A stretch of DNA of 64,000 nt from Siphonodentalium dalli (GCA_032622095.1 CP136067.1:1426001-1490000), one strand, 5' to 3'. Positions 11,538-23,037 are shown, counted from the stretch's first letter. The notes: generated from the letters alone by a model not told the origin. Numbers and translations are program-made.

Positions 11538-12817
11538 CATGTACGTTGGGTTCAGTTCAGGTCATGGAGTTCACTGCTCATGCATGACTGATGGCAGTGG
11601 CATCGTTAAAGGAACAACGCACAGAATGCCACAGATTACATGAAAATATGGCCGTGCAATGGCACTGTTGTCATGCTAGCACATAGGTAGTGCTTTTTCC
11701 CAACTAATCGACTAGCAGATTTCGGGATCGACTAATTTAATAATCGTGTCGACTTCGACTAGTCGATTAATCATTTCAACACTAAAACAAATGTCCGAGA
11801 GACTTGCTGGCAATCACCAGCAATCAGAGAATCACTGCAAAACACCAACGTCTCTGCGACAAGCCAATCAAAATCGCTGAATTGTCCATGCGACGTGATC
11901 AACGATAAGCACAAGTTTTGAGTGACACGTGTCTCTTTCAACTTCACGTGTCTTTTTAGTCTCAATGTTGTACACTCGTTATACTTCTAACTTCTTGTTG
12001 GCTCTCTTGTGATATGATGGATTAATTTATAAGAAATTACTCTTGTTTCGATAATTAAAGGTTAGGAGTTATATCTAAAAAATTTAAACATAAATTTTCT
12101 ATAAATGCACTACGCGAATTTATCTTCAAACTTTTCAGTTATAACTGCATAACCTTAATCGACACAAGAATTATTTCTTAAATCATTCAATAAATGAAAG
12201 CTACATGTACATGGATGAATGTACAATAAATATTGCAATGCTGCATTCCTGTCACAAATTCACAATAACATCAACTAATTTGACTGAAGATATAATACAG
12301 GGAGAGGGTAAACAAAGTAAGATATTACTGTTGAGAAATTGATACAGCATACCCCCTCCCACCCAACATTTGGCATATCAGGATTTGATTTTGATTCTCG
12401 TACCATCAAACTTGTGAATCAGCTTTGGTTCTCGCAAAAATTTATGAATTTTAAGGCCTACATGGGGTTTGCCAACTAGATCTGATTGGGTGATTTTGCC
12501 ATGATTTTAATATAAATTTTCTAAATTATTTTTTTTAAAGATAAGGATGGACTTAAATTACAGACTTACAGTCACATACGTTAAAACCGCCATAAACAAA
12601 AAGAATATTAAAATAAAGACAGATTGTGTTCTTAATCTTATACCAATCATACACATCGCATAAATATCATGTTATTGTCAAGATCGTACACTGTGTTGGT
12701 AAACAAAAGCCATATTACATGTAATAAGATACAGTAGCCAACAATATTACGCAAAGAGTGTGTGATAAACATAAACACTCAACACTGGGGATACCCACTT
12801 TGGTTAAATTTTTGACA
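11538..12817. other. Unassigned intergenic DNA
   Basis: No gene is supported. Near 11703-11775 the motif CGACTA/TAGTCG recurs in both orientations around GACTAGTC, an imperfect palindrome cluster. The segment 12757-12795 (AAAGAGTGTG...CACTCAACACTG) matches the terminal repeats of the 50145-56545 element and may be a solo end. Confidence 0.45.
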
Positions 12818-13203
12818 TACCGCTATTCTCAAAGTAATTGACCAGAAAAACGGGGTGATACCCCGGTCATGACCGCGGTGATACCGGTAATAAACGGTAA
12901 CGGTATCGAGATGGTCACGGCGGTGGAGTTACGGTATTGGGCGATGATACCGCAGTCTTTTAGCGGGCACCGCATTAATTTTTTTGAATACCGCGGTCTT
13001 TTAGTGGGCACTGCATTAATTTTTTTGAATACCGCGGTGATTTTCATGGAACTCTTTGAGGGGAGGTATTTACTCCCACATACTTGTTCGCATTAACAAG
13101 CGGTATCAGTACCGCGGTATTGGAGGATACCGCGGTATAGTACCGCGGTATTAACGGGTTGACACCACGTTATTGGTGGTCAATTACTTTAAGTATAGCG
13201 GTA
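12818..13203. mobile_element. About 390 bp MITE rich in CCGCGG sites
   Basis: The left end TACCGCTATTCTCAAAGTAA and the right end, inverted, pair for about 28 bp with two or three mismatches and continue as TTGACCA. TA occurs at both tips. The interior repeats ACCGCGGTAT-like units many times, so it can fold on itself. Overlapping 72-75 codon frames on both strands follow these units and are not genes. Confidence 0.75.
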
Positions 13204-13205
13204 TG

Positions 13206-14137
13206 AGGGTCAGACTGTTCGACAAAAGAGGGATTATAGATAATTAACCCATGTACACCTCCAGTTGGCATATTTCATTAAGCTGTGAACTATTAGCGTT
13301 GCTTCAATATTAGATAATATATAATATTGAAGTTATAATGGCTTCTGTTACACAACTTGATTCAACGAAAAAATCAATCTTTGTTATTTATCGTAAATGA
13401 CAAAAAAAATCGCTCTTGTTATTTGGTTCAATCTTCTGGTTCTATTTATGTTTATGTATATAAATGACATTCACTGTTACAAGATGCATACACATGCCTA
13501 GCGGCCCTAGCCATCTAGATAATTGTGAATCTCGGAAAGAAGCTATATTATCGTGTTACATCCAGGTTACATGGCATTTAAAAACACAGTCCGTTCTCAT
13601 CGGAAGCCATTATAATAATGATTTTATTAATGAATAATATAGAGATGGCTTGTGGTGCTTTAAAATAAAATGTAGCCTATAGGCGGCCGGTACCTATGGA
13701 TACAATGTAGGCCGCTATTACACGGCCTGTGTATTAACTGGATGATATGACACTAGCATGTGGTTTGCCCATTTAGCCCTTGTAGGGATGTTCTGACAGA
13801 TAAATTTCAACAAAAATCCTTAATATGTCAGTTTGTTGAATACATTATTTGAACATCCATCCAAATGGAGAATGGGAAATCCAATAGTAATTTTCTCTGT
13901 CTGCTAGCTGTTTGCCTTTAATACATTCTTCCAAGTGATGAATATAACATTCAATGTAATACTTTTAAAACTGGAGGGGAAATGAAACATGAATCTCATT
14001 CAAGCCAAGTGTTGTGACTTGTGTGTTGATTGCTTGTGTTGATTGCTTGTGCTCCATACATAATTGCACAGAACTGTTGTGATGTAGTCACCCTCTGCAA
14101 CATTTAATTTTGAAAATTGAGTTGATCAACCTGTATC
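13206..14137. other. Unassigned intergenic DNA
   Basis: AT-rich, with no exon, RNA gene or repeat boundary that I can support. A short direct doubling of GTGTTGATTGCTTGTG occurs near 14020-14050. Confidence 0.4.
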
Positions 14138-14240
14138 ATTTTAAAGATGCATTATCCGAATTAACGCTCCTAAATTACTGTTTCTTTTGCTTCTTGGGTA
14201 AAAAATATTTGATTAGAGTCGAGGAACCCACCATTCAAAG
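14138..14240 (+). repeat. Dispersed repeat 'GATGCATTATCCGAATTAACG', copy 2
   Basis: Shares TTTTAAAGATGCATTATCCG and the following AACGCTCCTAAATTACT block with 24978-25060, and the GAGTCGAGGAACC end with the inverted copy at 8386-8515. It is one of four interspersed copies. Confidence 0.7.
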
Positions 14241-14684
14241 CTCAAGAGTGAACAGATATTGATTTTTGTAATTTTTGTAAGTTTTTTATTTCTCGATGTG
14301 CAAGAAATTGAGACCCAGAAAAATTGTCCTCAAAATGACAGTCCAGGAAAAAATTGCGAATCAAGATGGATAACTCTAAAATCAAGTGGTAATATTTTGC
14401 GCCACTCAAGTGATAATACGGCCATATTTCGTTGAACAAATATTGATAAATACCACGTTTTGGGAAATTTTGTGCCATAGTTGACAGTGGTTAGCATTAT
14501 TTTGTTGCAATTAATCGATTCTGATAACTAAAGCACATTTTGAAGAAATGTAACTTTTGTTGTTTTTGTATTTGATATGGGGACCGTTTGATCGGATTGA
14601 GTACCTTTAATCACCTGGTTGTAAAGTTCAGCTTTCTATGAGAGGCCAAATTCACATTTAATAATGAATTGTGCTCACAAATAA

Positions 14685-14792
14685 TTGCGCTTAAGCGCAA
14701 ATACCACATATTGTGCTTAAGCACAAATAGGGCATTTACGCTTAAGCGTAATGAATTGCAATTAAGCGCAATCAATTGCGCTTAAGCGTAAT
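14685..14792. repeat. Cluster of GCTTAAGC palindromes
   Basis: Five palindromes lie within about 108 bp. Four are perfect or near perfect around CTTAAG (14685-14700, 14711-14726, 14736-14751, 14775-14792) and one is degenerate (14757-14772). They alternate between TTGCGC, TTGTGC and TTACGC flanks, so each keeps its own symmetry. A single half-copy occurs near 35182. The function is unknown. Confidence 0.8.
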
Positions 14793-14937
14793 TGTGACTA
14801 CTATCTAACATACCCATAAACTATTGGCATGACCTGGTGTATCACCTAGCAACACAAGAGGAGCATTGGGCTATTTTTAACCTGTTTTAATTAGCCTGAG
14901 TACTCAACAGTCAACTATGAGTATGTGTTCAACAATG

Positions 14938-15338
14938 ATAATCTCTAATTACATATTATCAGTATCCCTATATCCAAAGAATTTATGTCTCCTTCCCGGA
15001 ACTTTGGTGATTTTTTGTATGATGTTTTTTAATGTATTTTTGCACAGATTTGGGCCCTTACTATGGTCATATACTATAGAATGCATGTGGTGTCACTGCA
15101 TGAGGGCTTGCTTACCTCATATGGTTTACTTATTGACTTAAATCAGGGGGAAAAAACCCTATTTTCATATTATCAGCATCCCTGTCCAAAAAAATTCATT
15201 CCTGGAGCCTTGGTGTCTCAGTCCTCGAGCTCTAGTTTGTTTTATTAAATCAGCATCTCTTGCACAAATCTATAGTATTTCTATGGTCATACAGTGTGAA
15301 TGACTGAATGTGGCATCACCGAGGGCTTGCTTCCCTCA
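14938..15338 (+). repeat. Imperfect tandem repeat, about 200 bp period
   Basis: Blocks TATCAGTATCCCT / TATCAGCATCCCT / AATCAGCATCTCT, a GTCATA(T/C)A block and GAGGGCTTGCTT(A/C)CCTCAT recur with about 200 bp spacing. Short frames at 14917-15248 follow the repeat and have no recognisable domain. Confidence 0.6.
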
Positions 15339-15340
15339 TA

Positions 15341-15706
15341 CTCTTGAGTGCCTAATAAACATACATGTACGATTATTAAAATCGAGGTAAAATTCCCACC
15401 TGTACGATCGTTATATGGTCCTGTACGTTTATTAAATTAACCAAAAGAAATAATTCACCAATCTTAAATTGTGTTATTCATAGATAAATGAACTCTTGAT
15501 TGTTGACAGTGATCAGCACACTGTAGATTCACAGACCTGGCTATCCATCGAAACTATTTCTGTCCCATGGCATCAGTAAACCAGTCAGATGATGCGTTTT
15601 GTTGGGATGTATGGTACGGTACTAATATTTCCAGTCTACGTTTATTCCGCCCTGTTCTATTATTCAGTTACGCGACATTTTCCAACCTGTACTATTATTC
15701 CACCCT
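15341..15706 (+). mobile_element. CTCTTGAGTGCC MITE, right end missing
   Basis: Nearly identical over about 365 bp to the complete element at 25831-26221, starting right after a TA. The copy stops at TTATTCCACCCT and passes straight into a tandem repeat, so the right inverted repeat is lost. Confidence 0.8.
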
Positions 15707-15712
15707 ATATGC

Positions 15713-16255
15713 TATGCTATAGCGCGCATATCCTACAGGTCTGGGTGAACCACCGATCAATCAATAATAGCCCGATCGGGCTAAAATAGACCGATCGGTC
15801 TTTCACAGCCAGCGTGAATCTTGGATAAAGGGAGTAGCCCTACTCTAAATTGTTCTTTCAAGTGAAATGAGCCTCCCATACATGAAACGCCTTATCTATA
15901 TGCTATAGCACGCATATCCTACAGGTCTGGGTGAACCACCGATCAATCAATAATAGCCCGATCGGGCTAAAATAGACCGATCAGGCTAAAATAGACCAAT
16001 CGGTCTTTCACAGCCAGCATGAATCTTGGATAAAGGGAGTAGGCCTACTCTAAATTGTTCTTTCAAGTGAAATGGGCCTCCCATACATGAAACGCCTTAT
16101 CTATATGCTATAGCACGCATATCCTACAGGTCTGGGTGAACCACCGATCAATCAATAACAGCCTGATCGGGCTAAAATAGACCGATCGGTCTTTCACAGC
16201 CAGCATGAATCTTGGATAAAGGGAGTACGCCTACTCTAAATTGTTCTTTCAAGTT
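15713..16255 (+). repeat. Tandem repeat, three copies of about 186-205 bp
   Basis: Units begin with TATGCTATAGC at 15713, 15899 and 16104. Each contains GGTGAACCACCGATCAATCA, a CCCGATCGGG palindrome, GACCGATCGGTC and a TTGGATAAAGGGAGTA tail. Unit two has an extra duplicated GATC(A/G)GGCTAAAATAGACC segment of about 19 bp, which explains the 205 bp spacing. An inverted partial match (GATCGATCGGTGGTTCAC) lies at about 16425-16494. Confidence 0.85.
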
Positions 16256-16717
16256 ACAACCATTTTTTTGTAAAAAATTAATTCTGATTTATTTTGAAAC
16301 TAATGAAAGACAAGGTATAATTGTTGCTGGTATTAATTAATATTCATTATAAATTTGAACAAATCTTCAAGCAAACAAAATTTCAATATTCAAGAAATCT
16401 CTTACAACAGTGACCACGGTGTCAGAAAGATCAATCGATCTAGTTCAGCACGATTGGTCTATTGTGATTTATAGATCGATCGGTGGTTCACTCTATTCAT
16501 TTCAAATATTGCTTATAATTTACATTTAGAGAAGTCAATAATTCGCATGCAGATAACTTCACCTTGAATTCAGCCAAATATGTTGACGTTAGATTAGAAG
16601 GCAGAATTCCCAGATTTGTTTATTATTGGTGAACCTGGATAATTTCGGAGGTGTGCCAATCGTCTTTTGCACACTGTGAATACGTACTCATTCTCTCCTA
16701 AATTTGCAAACATTCTA
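16256..16717. other. Unassigned DNA with an inverted fragment of the upstream tandem unit
   Basis: Apart from the inverted GATCGGTGGTTCAC fragment at 16425-16494, I see no gene or repeat. The 66-codon minus-strand frame at 16594-16794 crosses the border of the next element. Confidence 0.45.
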
Positions 16718-16731
16718 TAGGGCCATTCCAT

Positions 16732-17143
16732 GTCACGTGTGTTACATTTTGCACGAAATTTTGGTGATATTTTCAAGCAGCATTTGGTGTGCATTCAATA
16801 TAATATAAAATGATTCACTGTATAGTCGAGATAATAAACCCATCATAACTATGCGATCGGTCCTTAAGGCTGTGTAGTAAATGTATTACTGTACCATGCT
16901 TGTATATGACTGTCACGTGTGTTACAGCGCACAAATGAGAAAAAAAAGGACCTCTGTTTTCTATGCAAAAAGTCTGCGAAGTTACTTGTCTGATACATAA
17001 TTGGCGCTTTTTTCCAATAAGAAAAAAGACTCTACATGTACTTCAATGTGCAATTAGTACTTTTAATGAGAGTTGAATGTATTTCTCGCCCTGATAGCAT
17101 ATTCACTGTCACGTGTGTTACATCACTCTGTCACGTGTGTTAC
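16732..17143 (+). repeat. GTCACGTGTGTTAC motif, left cluster (four copies)
   Basis: Exact 14-mers lie at 16732-16745, 16912-16925, 17108-17121 and 17130-17143, all in the same orientation and each centred on a CACGTG core. Flanks differ between copies, so only the 14-16 bp motif is kept. That suggests a protein-binding site rather than a duplicated longer unit. Confidence 0.8.
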
Positions 17144-17392
17144 GCGTGCGAAACCAGTATCCTATTTTCAATCAGTTCATAACCGATTGTCAATTTTATG
17201 CACAAGTTTTGTTTCAAAAGATGATTTTATGCATATTACAGCAGAACATAACAAAATTTAATATCAATTCATAAGAAGAGAGGTACAAGGGAACATGACA
17301 TTACTAGACATAAACAAAGCCCATTGTTGGTAAACAACAATTACAACATCATTAGATAGAAAGTATTTGTTCACAATCCATTTAACTGTTTA

Positions 17393-19068
17393 GGCCTAAA
17401 AAATATATACGTTTGTTTCCGCTAACCCGACCGACCCTATTTTAAACCGCCGACTCTAAACTTTTTATTTTGAGATTTTTTTTTTAAATATCTAAATCTC
17501 TATTATAATGGAAGAAAACCAACATTGATATTTTTGTTGTTGGTAATTAAAACAAATTAGGCATAATTCCATTGTAATTTGTAACTATTATTAATTAATT
17601 CGTTGGAATTACCGGAAGACGAGTGTGCAAGACCTACTTCCGGTATCGTTTCGTTATGAAATTGTCAATGCGTATGAAATAACTGCGGTACGTTTTTTCA
17701 TTCAAAATTTATTTGAACTTTGACAAGACAATCTATGATCCGAGAATGGGTTAATCCATTAATTATTGATGACTTCACCACTACAATATAAATACATTAA
17801 CTATTTAACCACAGCATAACATTTATTTCTACGAACATTTCATATTGGTACGTTGAATAGTGTCAAATAATGATCAAGTTTCCTATTTTCGTGGTACATA
17901 TACATCGTTTTTATCATAGTCACAATGGGCTCGATTCAGTGCAGCTTTAAACCTTCAGGTCTAACAAATATAGGGTTTCCACTTATCTAATTGAATTCAA
18001 TTCAATTTTATTGAATTTAGAACAAATATTGTTTAAAAAGCAAACTTTTTTTTCAAAGTTATTATTATTTTTTTTTTTTTAGAAATTAGAAGCTCGGTGA
18101 CTCAAACCAATACACGTCCTCCCAAAGCCTCAGTAATTCATCTTAGAAGATTCCTCCTAGCTACTTAATTCAGCTTGGGCTATTTTTTTTGGACAAATGT
18201 TTACAAACAGTCAGTTTCATATTTTTACCACGAAATTCCACCCCATACTATTATTTTGCCCCGTATGTTTTTTTAATTTTCCTAAAAATTCCACCACATA
18301 CTATTATTCCGCATGTATGATTATTGCGCACTCACGAGGATTGTTGTATGCGCCGCATGCACCGGAATACGTCTGCAAGCGCCGCCCCCCCCCCCCCCCA
18401 CAGTAATAATATACGGTATATATATAAGCCCACCCACCAGCCCATCCCACCACCCAGTGTCTTATGCGCCTGTGGCTATGGGAATATGCGCCGCAACCGC
18501 CCACAATAATAATATATATAAGCGTCCGCGCCCACCATCTCATCCCACCACGCATAGTGTCTTATGCGGAATCCTAATGACTTCGTCCCAAAATGGCGAC
18601 CTCATTCCGATTTTATGGGATTTTACGAGATCACCGACAAGTGGGACGAGGTCACCTTTTCGGGACAAAAATTGGTGGGACGAGAATGCAGTGGGACGAA
18701 GTCACTGGTCACCCTTATGCATCTGCGGCCCCGGGAATATGCACTGCAACTGCCCACAATAATGTGGGGAGTTTGATGCAGAAGTGAAACCTGCGTTACG
18801 GACATGTTATAAAACAGATAAAATGAACGTTATTGTCGCATTTTAGCTTTGTTATATCTCCCTGAGATTGTGTTTTTGTTTTATCTTTATGGGCTAAGCA
18901 AATTAGCAATAATATGGCCTGTAATGTCTAAAATTTCCTTAAATATGACACAGTGAATTGCATCCTGAAAAAATAAAAAGATTTAAAAAAAAAAAAAGTT
19001 TTGCCTACCTACCTACCCAATTATTTTTCAGTCCGTTAGCGGAAACAAACGTATAATTTTGTTAGGCC
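17393..19068. mobile_element. Harbinger-like non-autonomous element A, TTA duplication
   Basis: Begins GGCCTAAA and ends TTAGGCC, bordered on both sides by TTA (17390-17392 and 19069-19071). A 3 bp TTA/TAA duplication is characteristic of PIF/Harbinger. The inverted ends share the ACGTTTGTTTCCGCTAAC segment. Beyond that the left end reads CCGACCGACC and the right end carries a GTAGGTAGGTAGG tract plus poly(A). The interior holds a poly(C) run at about 18385-18399 and a roughly 100 bp imperfect duplication around GGAATATGCGCCGCAAC and GTGTCTTATGCG (18430-18760). No transposase frame is present. Confidence 0.75.
18385..18760 (+). repeat. GC-rich imperfect repeats inside Harbinger-like element A
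   Basis: Three degenerate copies of CTTATGC..GGGAATATGC..GCAAC.GCCCACAATAAT occur at about 18460-18510, 18555-18600 (partial) and 18712-18762, next to a C homopolymer. Several overlapping 60-150 codon frames on both strands arise only because the repeat lacks stops. Confidence 0.55.
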
Positions 19069-19071
19069 TTA

Positions 19072-20334
19072 ACAAAGCTAGCTACAGAGAATACTTTGGT
19101 TAAGTTTTCTTAAACCACTAAAATGTGAGACCATATTACTGGTATATATCTGATGTATGGTATATTATGACTGAAATGAAGCTTAAGGGGTATTAAAAGC
19201 TTCAAACTTCAAATTGAACGCTGTGGGTGCACACCCTTGAGTCTTGACGTGTTCCAGAATCGGCTTGATTATGAATGCACGAATGACTTACAACATATGA
19301 CACCAATCCCTCTAGATATTGTGAAGGTATAACATACACTGTCATACTTAATTCATTGCCACCAAAACTGTTCTGTAGAGAATTCAGATGAGCGTTTGTT
19401 CTTACTGTATCAAGAAGAAACTAACAGAACACTCTTCACTGCTACTAGTACATGTACACTAGATGCTGCAGATGCAATAATTCCTATCACTTTAGTACCG
19501 GTAAATATTCTGGAGCCATGTACAAGTGTAGATTTGATGTATTTGAGCATGACTGGGGGCCAGAAATAGTGGGTTTTGTAACTTTTGGAAGTACATGTAA
19601 AAGATTATTTGTCAATTTGCTATTTTACCAGATAAAATGAGTCAACCATACACAATTAAGACCCGATGCATACACCTCATCAGTGTAATTTTAATCCATT
19701 TTCTAATTAATATTGATTAATTATTGTATTTTGGATTACTAAGATCTATCATTGAAAAGATGTGACAGTCCACTTATAGTCAGACCAATATAAAGGATCA
19801 TATTTCAGATGTGTTTTGGGATAGAGGAGTCTGCAGATCTGTTTTGAGATCAATATTATGAATTTCCTATTGATAATCTGTATGTGGAGGTGTTAGCCAG
19901 ACACCTGTGATGCGTTCAGTTCAGAACAGGTTCTAATGCTTAGCTGCAGATGTCAGAAATTAATTAACATATCCAAATGAGTGTGTGAATCTAGTCTGTT
20001 TACAGATATTAATAGCAACATAATTAATCTATAAACAGCTTTCAGAAGTCTTGGACCCATGTTTTCAATCACTATAAGCCTTGTGTCATTTTTGTAACAC
20101 ATGTGACGTCACGTGTGTTACAGAAATTAAACCATGCATTTATTTGGGCATTAGGTGGTGATCAAGTTCAACAAGTTTTTCCCGAAATTGTCCGGGAATG
20201 TTTCTACCTAACCTTTGAATATGTAATAATGTGAAACATTGTGCAGTATTTCCAGTTTTAAGTAAAAAATACTGATAATTCTGTCACGTGTGTTACAAGC
20301 CAAATGTGAATTTCCTGACAATTTTTATTCTTAA
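19072..20334. other. Middle remnant of the 16720-22138 element
   Basis: Sequence between the two nested Harbinger-like elements. It carries the two right-hand GTCACGTGTGTTAC motifs (20109-20122 and 20283-20296). I see no gene. Confidence 0.5.
20094..20122. promoter_or_regulatory. Near-perfect palindrome built on GTCACGTGTGTTAC
   Basis: GTAACACATGTGAC is followed directly by GTCACGTGTGTTAC. The two halves are inverse copies with one mismatched position per arm, making a 28 bp palindrome at 20095-20122. Here the motif occurs as an inverted dimer, while its other copies are single. It could be a dimeric protein-binding site; the factor is unknown. Confidence 0.5.
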
Positions 20335-21721
20335 GGCCTAAACAAATAATACCTTTGTTTCCGCTAACGAGCTAAAAAAAATTAGGGTAGGTAGGTAGGC
20401 TTAACTTTTTTTTTTTTTTTAACTTTTTTTTTTTTCAGTATCTTTAAAAATAACTGTATAATACTTGTCAATAACCCAAACTATGCACTTCTTAGCCCCA
20501 ATCAGGTTAACCCAGATGACAGAGGAACTAGAAACTCCAATTCAATCTTACATATGCTTTAATATTTACATATATACTAGTCTATATACTAAGATAGTCT
20601 TTGATAATCCTAATATTTCCTATATGGTCTGGCGACAACTGGAGTCAGTCCAGCACCACTGCACTGTTCACATATTGGAGTGACCGTCTTGTACCGATCT
20701 CTTAAGGATGGCTTCACAACACCACCTTCTCCGCATTCAGTGAAGGATCTAGGTATTTTTTGGGGACACCTGTTTTTGGGCAATGATATGCCGAAGGCAT
20801 AACCTGAAGGCCTGATCAGAGGAATGTTTGGGAAGGGTGACCCCCTGATGATGGTGGGGGTTCTTCCCCTGGAAAAATTTTGAAAATCCATTGCATTTAG
20901 ATCTAATCTAAGGCTCTTTGAGTCAGTATTTTGAATTTTACAGAGAGGTCAATTTTATCAAGTTTCTCAAGCATAACTTTGGAACTTTTTATATATGTAT
21001 GGATTGGAAATGCTTATAAGTTATTGTCAGATATCTTTTGGTTCTATGGATTATGCTTATCGGAAGCCTTATCCTGCTTGAAATTAGACTTGCCATCATC
21101 ACTCTAATTCATAAATAGGCTATTTTATAAAATTCAAGTGAGACACACACCGTACATAATATACTACATGTACATGTAATACAGAAATCCTACATGTACA
21201 TGTAGTACAGAAACAATGTACATGTATTAAGATAGTAATGACTATATATGGTACTAATCTCTATGTTAATTTTTCATTTGGTATTATGAGATCCCACTTG
21301 ATAACCAGGTTGATTTGATCAAATTGTTAATGTTCCTGTGCTGTAATTGATTGAAATACTGAAGTCTGAACGCTGAATGATAACATACCGTACCTGAACT
21401 CAAATTATTTGAAGTTTTCACAGATGAAAGCTAGATAAAGCCAAACATACTTTACAGTATGATTCCAACTGTTAAACTTAAATCTTTTTGTAAACTTAAA
21501 TTTCTTATGTCAATATATATAAATATATAAATGTTTTTCATCTTGTTATGATATGAATTGGGACCTAAATTAAAAAAAAAAAAAATTAAATTTTTTTTTT
21601 TTTTTTTTTTTTTTTGGTCCAATTTTTTTTTTTTTTGCAATGGCAATAAAAAGTTTAGGGTCGGCGGTTTAAAATAGGGTCGGTCGGGTTAGCGGAAACA
21701 AACGTATTATTTGTTTAGGCC
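20335..21721. mobile_element. Harbinger-like non-autonomous element B, TAA duplication
   Basis: Begins GGCCTAAACAAATAATAC and ends with the inverse, bordered by TAA on both sides (20332-20334 and 21722-21724). The left end carries GTAGGTAGGTAGG plus poly(T). The right end carries the GGTCGGTCGGG and GGGTCGGCGG tract plus poly(T). It is the mirror arrangement of element A, so A and B are the same family in opposite orientations. The 93-codon minus-strand frame at 20610-20891 lies in a dispersed repeat and shows no transposase motif. Confidence 0.8.
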
Positions 21722-22139
21722 TAATATGCATCATATATCCAAGTACTAGTAGCAGGCATGCCTACAGAATAAGGTGGTCATTGTTTGTAAAATGACATGT
21801 GAATCAGTTTGTTAATCGTAACATTTTTTCCTAGACAGCATCAGCATTTCAACATGTATATAGGATCAATTGTTTGGCTATAGTAGCCATAAGTTTGAAC
21901 ACTGATGTGCAAGGCATACACCAGTCTGGAGTAAACTACATACCCACATATAAAAAATAGTATCAGTATGAATCTGAGTGTATGTTTACATAGACTGGGC
22001 ATACACATGTACAATCCACATACAAATATTTTTTCCTGATAAATTGGATCAACATTATGGCGAAAAGAAAAAAAAATTGTGACCCTGAGTCCAATTTGAA
22101 TTTTGTTGTGTTGTGGACCACTTTGCGTGGAATGGCCCT

Positions 22140-23026
22140 ATATATAATATATATACAGAGTGTGAAAACTTTGTTAGTTGCCAATTGCCAATTAATTGTC
22201 GACATTTTACTTAGAAAACTTGAATGCAAAAACTATTATTATTATTTTATTTTTTTATTTTTGTTGAATCTACTTTTGGTTATCGACATGCCGGCTATTG
22301 TTTTTGGCTGTTCTCTCAGCCGTGCGTGCCAGCCGATCATCGTTATTCGGCCGGTTCCGATATCCTCCGAATATCATTCCATGACAATCCGCGCGCTGAT
22401 TCGCTCAGAAAATGTGTTTGTATCTGAGAAGATTTCTTACTCTGATCGCAGTTATCAACAATTTAATACAGGGCGAGTACCACACTAATAATATGCCACA
22501 TTGGGGTTTTCTTTCTAGTTTTTTATGACCTTTCTTGTGGTATATCGGGCACAGTTCTGTCTGACATCAAATATATACCCACCGGGAGTGAAGCTAATGA
22601 CTTTAATATTAAGGACAAAACTGATGCCATTGTGAAAACATCCAAAAGATATCGCGAATCGAGATCGATAAATTCAGCACCCAAAGAAACGTACATACAT
22701 GTACTACTAAACGTGTAACGCCAAACACCCGGTCATTAGAAACGTACTATTAAATCGCGTACCGATTTCGCCGATTCGTGGTATTGACGATCAGTGTTTT
22801 TTTTCTTCTATTTTTGCCGGCGGGTCAATAAAATGTTTAGGGTCGAAGCAAAAAATAGGGTCGGTCGAGAAACCCAAACCAAAACACTTATTTTCTTTGA
22901 CCTGATAAGAAATATTGACACTTACAGTATGGTACATCGGAAATTGGAAATCTCCTCGGCTCGTTCTCGGCAGTGCCGAATGCCGAGGGCTAATTAAAAT
23001 GACTGCATGGTATACCAACTTACTGC
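22140..23026. other. Unassigned DNA with a GGTCGGTCG fragment
   Basis: A solo piece of the Harbinger-like end (GTTTAGGGTCG, AATAGGGTCGGTCG) lies at about 22830-22875. The 143-codon plus-strand frame starting at 22057 runs across an element border and a low-complexity tyrosine/phenylalanine stretch. I do not accept it as a gene. Confidence 0.45.
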
Positions 23027-23037
23027 CAATACTGGTG

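Larger units (their letters stand above)
16720..22138. mobile_element. TIR repeat, about 2.4 kb, swollen to 5.4 kb by two nested elements
   Basis: GGGCCATTCCATG at 16720 and its inverse ending GGCCC at 22138 form short inverted ends, each bordered by TA. Removing the two complete insertions inside (17393-19068 and 20335-21721) leaves about 2.36 kb. That remnant carries six exact copies of GTCACGTGTGTTAC. No transposase is readable. The terminal repeat is short (11 bp perfect, about 16 of 20 in all), so the outer boundary is less certain than those of the nested elements. Confidence 0.5.

Noticed and set aside
18313-18762. 149-codon frame with Pro- and His-rich sequence
   Set aside because: Caused by a C homopolymer and a GC-rich imperfect repeat; several frames on both strands are open here together.
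20610-20891. 93-codon minus-strand frame resembling a protein fragment
   Set aside because: Lies inside a Harbinger-like non-autonomous element without DDE or MYB motifs.
22057-22488. 143-codon plus-strand frame
   Set aside because: Starts inside the terminus of a TIR element, crosses an AT-rich low-complexity stretch, and has no recognisable domain or splice context.
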